Shown: positions 44,650 to 53,460 of the stretch, piece after piece
Position numbering within the stretch: position 1 is the stretch's first letter
Layout of the letters: every line of letters starts with the position of its first letter
NCBI GenBank assembly: GCA_963971575.1
Contig: OZ020616.1
Coordinates: 32,778,306 to 32,842,305, forward strand
DNA: 64,000 nt
Source: Liopterus haemorrhoidalis
Taxonomy: Eukaryota; Arthropoda; Insecta; Coleoptera; Dytiscidae
Reading direction: 5' to 3'
Notes under the pieces: generated by a model
Told to the model about the DNA's origin: nothing
The model's input: the letters and a program-made list of their open reading frames with translations, nothing else
Database searches by the model: none
Position numbers and translations under genes: made by a program

Positions 44650-45230
44650 TTGCTGTTTGTTGTACTCTTCTCCTCTTCTGGAACATCTCTTGTCACTGTC
44701 CTATCTTGGTGAAATCGTTCACCCTGCTCGTCAATCACTGCACCACAATTGTAGAGTGAATTTTAAGTGAAATGTTGCAGCCTAATCCATGAAGTTTTTC
44801 TAAAAAGTTGTTCACTATTTCAACATAGTTATAAATTCTTCTGCTACTCAAAAATCCATGAACAACACTTTCAAAACCTTCCCAAGTTGGTTTCTCTTTG
44901 TCATTAAGGACTATCTTGAAGTTTTTTTATCTTTCGGTAGTTCACGAATTTGTAGACAAAGATTCCTTTTTCAATTTTGGCACCATTTAGCTGAAGAAAT
45001 TTCTCTTTCAAATATTGGAACTAGTCTTTATCACTGTTCATCCCTTTAACAAAATTCTTCATTAAACCCAGTTTGATGTTTAATGGCGACAGAATAATTC
45101 TATTTCAATTAACGAGGGCTGTGTTGGACATTTTCGACTCCAAGGCATAGGCTTTCCTGTTGGCCATACTTTTCTCTTATAGGTAGAAGACCTTGTACGA
45201 CTGTTCCATTCACACAGGAAACATCAGTTC
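44650..45230 (-). pseudogene. Decayed multicopy arthropod gene, C-terminal half
   Basis: Same family as 46380-46960. Visible blocks are SPLNIKLGLMKNFVKGMNSD, FQYLKEKFLQLNGAKIEKGI, KPTWEGFESVVHGFLSSRRI and NYVEIVNNFLEKLHGLGCNI, followed by a TRDVPEEE end block. Several stops (for example after KD near 45030) and frameshifts are present. There is no hint of selection. Confidence 0.5.
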
Positions 45231-45234
45231 TTTG

Positions 45235-46175
45235 TGTGCCTCAACTACATGCACAAAAATATCTCTATAACCGTATAAAGTCGTATGAATTGCCCCATAA
45301 CTCAATGCCATAAGTTAAGTGCGACTGGAAGTGGACCGATTGAAGTCCATTGTTGTTATTATTGGATCCAACAATTGACTTGTTCGTTCTTTTTTTACTT
45401 CTCCTGTTTTTGACCACTACGAAGCCATCATCATGGTTTTTAGGTGGATTCTCGGCGATGGGTGGGTTATTTTCATCATCCTTTGACATGGTTGACATGG
45501 ATCATGGTTTTTCAGTGGATTATCTGGGATTAATGCGTTATTTACATCATTTGATAGGCCACGTGATGATGATTTGATATTATTGGATGTTATTGGTGAA
45601 GATCGGATGTTATTGTTTTTATTTACTTCAGCACGTGTCGTCCGCTTATAGTCTTCTCCGAAGTTGGTTACCGATATTGCAGGCCGCTGTTTGGTTTGGT
45701 TTGTCCATGCACTATTGACATGACCTTGCAGTTTTTTGACAGGTTCATTGAACCTGTCAGCTGGCCGTGAATTTTTGCGACCTTCTAAAAAACTAACCTT
45801 TTCTCTTAATAATGCATTTTTCTCTTCCATTTCTAGGATCAGTTTTCTTAATAGATGGTTTTCTGTCCTTAGACTTTTAATTTCAGTTATATTAAGATAA
45901 GTGATGTTAAGATCTTCATCTCCGACACAGGCAGAACATAGCCAATTTTCACCATTCACACTTTCACTGTCTAAATTCGCACATTTAAAATGGTACGAAC
46001 AGTTGCACTCTTCACAAGTAACACCGTTAACCACTTTTTTGTTGCAAACTTTGCAAATACTAGCTTTTTTATTAGAGCGATTATCAGTTGCACTGTTATC
46101 ACCCGCCATCTTTTTCTTCAATTTTCTACAGATCTTCATACGTGATCGCTTCCAGAAGTAATTTCTTGTTTTCAT
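45235..46175 (-). pseudogene. PHD-finger ORF1 of a CR1-like non-LTR retrotransposon
   Basis: The frame has a likely start at MAGDNSATDN (about 46110). It contains a complete PHD-like zinc finger (CKVC, CEEC, H-x2-C, CSAC; about residues 18-60) and a Leu-rich coiled coil (SLRTENHLLRKLILEMEEKN), then a basic Asn/Ser-rich tail. After a frameshift near 45480, a second copy of the NPPKNHD motif and GFVVVKNRRSKKRTNK are seen. The frame then joins directly to HLTYGIELWGNS, the C-terminal part of an RT, so ORF2 is almost wholly deleted. Zinc finger plus coiled-coil ORF1 proteins are known from insect CR1-type elements. It is inserted in the multicopy gene remnant. Confidence 0.7.
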
Positions 46176-46379
46176 ATGTTTACTTCATACGCACAGCCTG
46201 ACCTACAAGAATAGAAGGAAAAGAATTTCCACTGTAAAGCAAAACAGCATTTAAACTCAGTTTTGATGAGTTTATGAACATCCTCCCATCCAGTGGATTG
46301 TACACTATTTTCAAAGATTTCATCAAACCATTGACATTACAGCATTACACAGTCACTTTAACATCAGGTCGTAGAAGAT

Positions 46380-46960
46380 TTTACTGTTTGAGCCTTGATC
46401 TTTGTCTTTATGTAGATGCAAATCTGGAATGAGGTTATTTAATTCAACCTGAGTAAGTCTTTGTGGCTCACCTGACTGAGATTTTGAAACAAAATTAGGG
46501 ATTTGTGATGTTGAAGGTTCAGGTATATCCTCGCTCGCACTGTAACCTGTAGTTGATACTTTTCTGGGGAATGTGGTACTGATAGATCATCACTATGTGG
46601 TACTGGACAGATTGATTATTTTTGACACGCCATGCTGAAGAGGAGGAATCATACAGAAACAACAGTTATCTGAATGGTTTGTTGGCTTCCGCCAAATCAT
46701 TGGGATAGCGAACTGCACTGAATGTCCTTTTTTATTCAACCAACTAAGAAGCTTCACTGAACATGCATTGCATAAAGGTGACGTGCCCGGGGCTTGTCTT
46801 GAAGCCCTAATTTTACTTCAAAAAAGGGATAGTTGGCACAAGTAGTGTAATAGAGCCTTGTTGGTCAGAAAATGTCACATCACCACAAATATAACAAAAG
46901 TTGTCAACATTATTAACACATTTACGTGGCTCTTGGCGCTTAGAAAATTGTGCCCACGAA
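46380..46960 (-). pseudogene. Decayed multicopy arthropod gene, N-terminal half
   Basis: Minus-strand pieces RKCVNNVDNFCYICGDVTF, VQFAIPMIWRKPTNHSDNCC, SVPHSPE and QRLTQVELNNLIPDLHLHKD follow one another with several stops and shifts. The pattern matches a protein family I recognise from many arthropod genomes as numerous uncharacterised copies with an N-terminal Cys-rich part. Its function is unknown and it may itself be mobile. The second half lies at 45230-44650, so the non-LTR element between them was inserted later. No functional product is possible. Confidence 0.5.
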
Positions 46961-47225
46961 ACACTATATACAAAGAATAAAACATTAATAAACATTAATC
47001 TCACGATAAACAGAATAAAACTAAAATGAAGGAACAAGAGCTAACTGAGCATTTTTAAGGTCATATTCATTGTTTAAAAGTTTAAGTGAATAAGAAACGA
47101 CTATTTCAATTCAGAAACAACTTAGATAGTGTACTGTGTGCTCAAATACATTAAAATGTCCAAATTATTATTGATAAGCAAAATAATAAAATAAACATAT
47201 TATTTTTAAATTAAAATGTATGATA

Positions 47226-47647
47226 CTCCCTCCGTTCCAAAATAAGTGTCCGACTTCGGAATTTTATTTATTCCAAAATAAGTGTCCAATTTCATAAAAA
47301 AAATATGCAAAAGGATATATAACGTATATTTTCCAACTAAACTAAATGTGAGGAAGCTTGTAAACGTTGCCTCCTCTATGAAGCACGGTCAATTCCATAC
47401 ACTTCTGCAGTGTAATGAAACAATTGTCTAGTTTTTCCGCGGTTATTCCATCCCATGTTTTATGCAAGGCCGCAATGAGTTCATCAATACTGAAGTGGGA
47501 CTCTTTGTGTTGCAATGATTCAATGGCGTTAAAGAAACCCAAATCGAGGACTAATTTAAATAAATACTAACAGATACATTTAATTTCATTATTTCTATAT
47601 TCCATTAAAAAAACTAAAATCAGACACTTATTTTGGAACAGAGGGAG
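47226..47647 (-). mobile_element. Stowaway/plant-type mariner (MLE) deletion derivative
   Basis: Flanked by TA (47224-47225, 47648-47649). Termini: CTCCCTCCGTTCCAAAATAA on the left and the inverted CTCCCTCTGTTCCAAAATAA on the right, each continuing with GTGTC. This is the consensus end of plant Stowaway MITEs and their parent mariner-like elements. The 422-bp body keeps the C-terminal part of a plant-type transposase. It lies in the IR intron. Confidence 0.9.
47342..47551 (-). pseudogene. C-terminus of a plant-type mariner transposase
   Basis: About 69 codons remain: VLDLGFFNAIESLQH, FSIDELIAALHKTWD, NCFITLQKCMEL and a GGNVYKLPHI end followed by TAG. The VLDLGFF block directly follows the third catalytic Asp in plant mariner-like (DD39D, Osmar/Soymar-type) transposases, and the C-terminal LQ-CM and Y-x-x-PH blocks are typical of that family. 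The rest of the gene is deleted, so it cannot transpose by itself. Confidence 0.8.
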
Positions 47648-48179
47648 TACTTTTTAAGTGTGGCCCCAGTAATATCAACGTATTCTGACAATCTTATTTA
47701 TAGAACACTAATGTAGATCACGCATAAAGAAGTTTTACTGAGTTAAGTAGAAGAAAACTGACGAGAACTTATCCTTACCATTCAGAGAAGAAATCTGGAA
47801 TAAGTTGTAAAATTGATGAGGGGGGAGATATGAACTGCTAGAACTTATCATGCAGGGAAAATCTCGGAAAAGCAATTTTGAATTACGAAAAATTTCGTGG
47901 CTGTAAAATGTGACTACGTGGCTATGTCAGTACAGTAGTCTCATTCCATAATGCTTCGAGGTGCCCCTTTATTATACAAATATTTTTTAAGCCTGAATAA
48001 TGGACATCCAATATAACATCAATACACTGTGATGACGATATATGTTGCCAACTTATGTAAGTTGGATTGCCTATACGAATGTTATCTCATAATAATTCAT
48101 GCCCCTCAAGGAAAAACGAAAAACTCTTTTGATTGTGTTATTATTATTAAAAAATTGATGTGAAGTGTGAATGTTTCTA

Positions 48180-49433
48180 CGAGGGTTACATTTTGTTGGT
48201 TTGTTTTCTTGTTTTTACAAATTACTACTAGATGGCAGTATTGAAATTTGTCATTACTATGTTCGTAAAATTTGACATTTGTTATTGTGAAATCAGGGGC
48301 AGCTTATAAATTGACCGAGTAGTTGGTTGACAGTGAGCGTTTAAAAGAAACAAGTTCGCGAAAAATGGATATTACTCGTGAAGGTTTTCGTTGGATGATT
48401 TTTAACGAATTGAGTAAAGGTCTAATTCAACAACAATGCATAGATTCGCTTCATTTAACTTTTGGTAATGAAGCACCATCAGAAAAGACTATTTGCAATT
48501 GGTTTGCAGAATTTCGTCTTGGTCAAAAAAACATCGATGCAGTGCACAAATTGATTGAAGAAGATCGGCATGTGACTTACTGTGAGATAGAGGCATCCTT
48601 TGGCATATCGCAGACTGCAATACATTCGATTTTGTTTGAACATTTAGCTGTGAAAAAGATTTGTTCCCGATGGATTCCGCATAATTTGACCGAAGCTAAA
48701 AAAAAGGTTCGTGTTGATTGGTGTAAGGAAATGCTAAAAAAAAAAAAACAAACTTAGGCACTGCAAAATCCGTATACAGTATACAACATAGTCATAGGTG
48801 ACGAAACTTGGATTTATTCATATGAACCAGAAACTAAGCAACAATCCACTGTTTGGGACTTCCAAGATGAACCGAAACCCACAAAATTTGTTCGTTCACG
48901 AAACACTTTCAAGAAAATGATCGCTTGTTTTTTCAGTGGTACTGGACATGTAGCAACCATACCTTTAGAGGAGAACAGTTAATGCTGAATGGTATACAAC
49001 AATTTGTTTGCAGGAGTCAGCGAAAAAATCAGGAAAAACAACCAAAAACGTCGCATCGTTCTTCATCATGACAATGCAAGCTCCCACACAGCACGTCAAA
49101 GAATTGATTATTTGAAGGAGGAAATCATCGATTTAATGTCTCATTGCCAGTACTCACCTGATTTATCCCATAACCACTATTTTTTGTTCCCCAATGTCAA
49201 ACAAAAAATGCGTGGACAGCAATTTTCATCACCTCAGAAGCTGTTAAAGCCTTCGAAAATCATTTTTTTGAGATACCAACTTCAAAGTGGAAAAAATGTT
49301 TCGTGAATTAGTTTGAACGCATGCAAAAATGTATAAATCTTAAAGGCGACGATTTTGAAAAGCAATAAAACAGTTTGTTTTATTTAAAAAATTTCTTTAT
49401 TAATTTTTGTAAAAACTTAAAAGGTAGCCCTCG
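48180..49433 (+). mobile_element. Mariner element with broken transposase
   Basis: TA-flanked (48178-48179, 49434-49435). Ends CGAGGGTTACATTTT and inverted CGAGGGCTACCTTTT. The 1254-bp length is typical for mariner. The plus strand holds a transposase from about 48365 with an N-terminal HTH (EGFRWMIFNELSKGL, KTICNWFAEFRLG) and RWIPHNLTEAKK. A poly-A run near 48745 causes a shift. Then come GDETWIYSYEPETKQQS (first Asp), a stop near 48981, RIVLHHDNASSHTA (second Asp) and YSPDLSHNHYFL, where the third catalytic Asp is His. It is inactive, and lies in the IR intron opposite to the gene. Confidence 0.9.
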
Positions 49434-49461
49434 TATTTAGTTAAGACACTGGGTCTCGTGA

Positions 49462-49615
49462 CAGTAGCGGACTGGCGAAAATTTTCAGCCCTGGATTATT
49501 GGAAAAATTGGCTCCATTGGGTCGAGAACCGGCCTCATTGAATGAAGGACCGGCCACATTGATCCAAAGTCCACCGGGATATTGTCCGGTGTCCCGACGG
49601 GCCAGTTCGCCACTG
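49462..49615. mobile_element. 154-bp hAT MITE with perfect target duplication
   Basis: CAGTAGCGGACTGGCG at the left and its near-complement CCAGTTCGCCACTG at the right, flanked on both sides by TCTCGTGA (49454-49461 and 49616-49623). There is no coding capacity. It lies 61 bases downstream of the IR exon 1 donor. Confidence 0.9.
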
Positions 49616-49676
49616 TCTCGTGACGTCAAATCTTTTTCGCACACACTGTATTTGCTAATATAAAAATTCATAATAC

Positions 49677-49997
49677 CTTTGTAACAAAAACACCTAGTTT
49701 ATTATTATTTTCAGCAGGTATGAGGTCAGAGGGGCATTTGTCGACCATATTAACTGTTACAATTTTATTTTTGAGTTTCAGATGAATTTTTCTTAAAAGA
49801 ACTTCACTGACAGTATCATTCTTATCTTCTAAAATAAATACAATGCAACTTTGAAGATATTTTTTGTCTTCGTATTTATTTGATATTTCAAATACTTTTG
49901 AAGATATAAGATCATTCTTGTCGCTGCGTATTAAAACACTTGCAGTACTGTATTCCAAATATAAAAGAAAAATTGGTATCCATATATGCCAAGACAT
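49677..49997 (-). CDS. Divergent ionotropic receptor, exon 1 (signal peptide)
   Basis: 107 codons from the ATG at 49997. The first 20 residues (MSWHIWIPIFLLYLEYSTAS) form a signal peptide with a hydrophobic core and small residues before cleavage. The exon ends LGVFVTK at ACAAAG|GTATTA, a good donor, in phase 0, which fits the phase-0 acceptor of exon 2 at 44214. The combined length (about 632) is normal for an IR. The upstream in-frame TTG at 50015 is not a start. The link to exon 2 is inferred from strand, phase, signal peptide and length; no transcript was seen. Confidence 0.7.
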
Positions 49998-50832
49998 TAT
50001 TAGCTTATGTGTCAACTAGTAAAGTATATCACTGGCAACGTTATGCTTATGAACATTATTTTTGTGTAAATGTGATTACAAATACGATCATCAAAAACAA
50101 ATTTTATTTGTTACGATACTTATTATTTAATACAATTATTTAATACAGTTAATATAAGTTACGATAATTCATCAGTAACGTCCAGCATACGTATGTGATT
50201 TATTACGGTCATTTCTCTAAAACTGTCAACTAAGTAGGGTTCCACACAGTGGTGGGATTCAGCTGCTTCGCAACGGTTCGTGCGAACCAGTATCAAAAAA
50301 TTTCGTTAGTTCTGCGAACCGGTAGTAAAAAATAAAAATTACTAAAAATTATTTTATTTTATACGTCGCATCGTATAAAAATGAACCAATAAGTAAAAAA
50401 ATAATATAACATATTTATTTGTCAATGGTCAGCAAATTTTAGCTAAATATATAACGACGGGTAAGTGGATGAATACCGGGAGCAACTGTACATATTTTAC
50501 TATAATTATTTTTCAACTATATTAGTGAAATAATTTTTATTATCAAATAAACGTTGAACTTAATAATAAAATAATTAATTGAACATAATAATAATAACAA
50601 TATTTATATTCTTTAAACATTAAAAATCACACCACAATATCGATTTTAAGATTATATGGATAATGAATTTATCTCGACAAATTGATAATAAAAAAGTTTC
50701 CCATTTGGTACCAATGTTGGATCATGCTGTATAATTTATTTAGATACATAAAATCATTTATATTATTTTTGTTACCATTTATGTTAGGTTTAACCTGTAA
50801 TTAATGTTATATATTTCCATGTATTATATATC
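49998..50832. other. Upstream region of the IR gene
   Basis: AT-rich. One hAT-like end, CAGTGGTGGGATTCAGCTGC, occurs at 50247 followed by GGTTCGTGCGAACC, but its partner is not seen. No clear core promoter could be picked for the IR gene. Confidence 0.4.
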
Positions 50833-51225
50833 AGCTTTTCTCAAACTTTAAAACACGCGACCCAAATAGTTTTCTAGAAATGAGAGTACGACCTATAGGT
50901 TTGGATCGAAAACGGGACATCTTTTTAAAGTCCATGAAAAAATTGTCGGCGACCTTTAAGGCTGCTAAATAAGAACACTTCAACATTTTCGTATCTGTGG
51001 AAACAAATTTTGTCAAATTGGATTATTTGTTTTTAACTCATCTCGTTTTCTTAAAAAGAAGTCCGCAGGCTTATCTTTATATTGACTATGATTTGTTTCC
51101 AAATGTCTTAATAGTTTTTTACTTTTAAATGAAGAGTTAGCCAAAACAAATCCACAAATAATACACTGTGGTAATTCTATACCCTTTTCTTTTATGACAG
51201 TGAAACCATAATTCATATATTTCTC
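50833..51225 (-). pseudogene. BED-finger hAT transposase N-terminus (remnant)
   Basis: The minus strand reads MNYGFTVIKEKGIELPQCII, i.e. the start of a BED zinc finger (CIICG ... LRHLETNH), then YKDKPADFFLRKRDELK, then KFVSTDTKMLKCSYLAALKV. Proteins of the ZBED5/8-like hAT group begin this way. The text then jumps to the 3' UTR-like block that ends in CAGCTTTTCTCAAACTTT at about 50833, a hAT terminus. The transposase core and other end are missing, probably lost near the palindrome at 51330. Confidence 0.65.
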
Positions 51226-51329
51226 TTTCTGCTACCGGTTTACCCGAAGTACTAGGCACTTCTATATTTTTGTCATCCGAATTGGATTCTTGAGGAATTT
51301 CTTTTTCTTTTATTCAAAAAAAACTGGGA

Positions 51330-52218
51330 TAATTTAAAAGTTAATATTTTCGGGAATTAGGTCATTAAATAAAAATTACAAAATGGTGAAAAGGCCGGTT
51401 TCGAAAATAGTATATTTTCTTCTTCAGTTTATCTATTGATAATATTAACAAATTAGTATATATTACATAATATTGTACATTAATGTGTCTACAAAAATAA
51501 GTCTAAAGTACTTACTCAATCCAAAACTAAGTGTATATACTCTTCACACCATGCATCCAAAAAAATATAATTGGAGACCATCTCATACATCCAAAATAAA
51601 TAATAATAAATAAAGTTAAAAGTATATTGTATTATTTTTAAAACGGTAAAAACGAGTTAAAATGTAAAATTAAAAATATCACAGTGTATTATCACATGTC
51701 TGAACGTCTTGAAAGTAGATGGCATAATGACTAGTTGAAACCAAAAAATTGTAAAATATTAAAGATGAATTAAATTTGCGCATGTGTATTATATATTATT
51801 ATTATGGTTTCAACTGGTCATTATGCCATCTACTTTCAAGACGTTCAGACATGTGATAATACACTGTGATATTTTTAATTTTACATTTTAACTCGTTTTT
51901 ACCGTTTTAAAAATAATACAATATACTTTTAACTTTATTTATTATTATTTATTTTGGATGTATGAGATGGTCTCCAATTATATTTTTTTGGATGCATGGT
52001 GTGAAGAGTATATACACTTAGTTTTGGATTGAGTAAGTACTTTAGACTTATTTTTGTAGACACATTAATGTACAATATTATGTAATATATACTAATTTGT
52101 TAATATTATCAATAGATAAACTGAAGAAGAAAATATACTATTTTCGAAACTGGTCTTTTCAACATTTTGTAATTTTTATTTAATGACCTAATTCCCGAAA
52201 ATATTAACTTTTAAATTA
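51330..52218. repeat. Large palindrome: two 414-bp inverted arms, 61-bp spacer
   Basis: The arm 51330-51743 and the arm 51805-52218 are reverse complements with only scattered mismatches (for example GGCCGGTTTCGAAA against GACCAGTTTCGAAA). The spacer is 51744-51804. Each arm carries the motif CTGAAGAAGAAAATA-TAC-TATTTTCGAAAC near its outer end. There is no ORF. Confidence 0.95.
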
Positions 52219-52493
52219 CCAACAAGGTCGATAAAAAAAGAATAAATTGGTATAATTTACTTGGTTCACTGATTATAACGCAAGGCTGAAATAAATTAAA
52301 ATTCCTGCTTAACAAAATTCAGATTCCTACTTATTGAAAATATATATTTTAGTCTCAGAGGTACCACTAATAGAGAAGGCATACAGCGATTTTTGCGTAG
52401 CCTGATAGATTGACAAAGACAACATATCATCTGCCTCAAACTAAAGTCGACATGCGCAATACGTACAATACAGGATGTAAACATTGTTCTCAT
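52219..52493. other. No gene recognised
   Basis: Spacer between the palindrome and the non-LTR element. A small minus-strand ORF here has no recognisable domain. Confidence 0.4.
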
Positions 52494-52690
52494 AATATTT
52501 ATTTATTTAGCGTATGGCTGCATACAGTTATATAATATAAACAAGTCACATAATACCTATAAAATAGCACAATTATAAGTAGTAAAATATAATGTTTCTA
52601 GTTACAATATAAAAGGAAAAATTAAAAACAAATTGAGAAATGATTACAGTGATATGTCTGTATTTGACAACCAGTTCAAAGCACTTTCTG

Positions 52691-53460
52691 TCACCAATAC
52701 AAAATCTTCTGCTGTCCCTTGGCTCTGTTAGGGCATTCAAAGACGATGTGTCTCATCGACTGACGTTCTGCACCGCAGTCGCAGTTTGGAGTCTCCCGCA
52801 ACCCCCATCTGAACAAAGAGTCACCGCTTCTACCGTGGCCCGTTCGAACTCTGTTCAAAGATACACATGTTTTTCTGGGAAGGTCAAATCCATTCGGAGG
52901 TTCCTCGTGGTTAAGTAAGGAGTAGAACTCAGCTGGAGCCTGCTCCACCCATTTTTGCTGCGAGGTTTCTTTTGCGTTGTAACCAGTTGCCGTAGTAATC
53001 CTTGCTGTAATAACTGATGGGTGGCGGGATTTAAGTCTGTGGAAGTCGGTACTGGCCAGGTCCGCATGTATATGAAGTTCTACATTTTCATTAATTTTCC
53101 CATACACTCACAAGAGAGCTGATAGGCGGCGTATATGGGGTGGCGGAATATGAGCGAGAACTGGAAACCAGTTGGTAGGTGTTGACCTAATGGCGCCAGT
53201 TATTATTCTCATCGTTTCATTCAGTGCTATGTCCACTTTCCTTGCATGAGGGCTATTTATCCATACTGGGGCACAATATTCTGCTGTTGAGTACACCAGG
53301 CTAAGCGCTGTTATTCGAAGTGTTGACGCGTTTGCTCCCCACGATGAACCAGCTAGTTTTTGGAGAATATTGTTTCTGGATCTGAGTTTCGCAGCAACGT
53401 TGCTTAGATGTTTGTTGAAAGAGAGTGTTTGTTGAAAGATTTTGGTGTTGGGTTGAAAGG
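52691..53460 (-). pseudogene. ORF2 C-terminus: thumb and Cys/His domain
   Basis: ILQKLAGSSWGANAS-type thumb at about 53370, YSTAEYCAPVWINSPHARKV and RIITGAIRSTPTNWFPVL, followed by the last frame (53107-52691) with NRVRTGHGRSGDSLFRWG and CDCGAERQSMRHIVFECP. It ends just before the 3' UTR. A short insertion or frameshift near 53440 separates it from the RT part. Confidence 0.8.

Larger units (their letters stand above)
44215..49676 (-). other. IR intron 1 filled with nested mobile and foreign sequences
   Basis: A 5.46-kb intron (GTATTA ... TTTCAG). It contains a decayed multicopy-family gene with a nested PHD-type non-LTR element, a plant-type mariner derivative, a full-length mariner and a hAT MITE. 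About 44230-44640 and 47660-48179 hold nothing recognised. Confidence 0.65.

Noticed and set aside
45901..46161. Plus-strand ORF of 86 codons
   Set aside because: Antisense shadow of the PHD-finger ORF1.
50247..50832. A complete hAT element between CAGTGGTGGG and the BED-finger remnant
   Set aside because: The two ends do not match each other as inverted repeats, and no target duplication was found.
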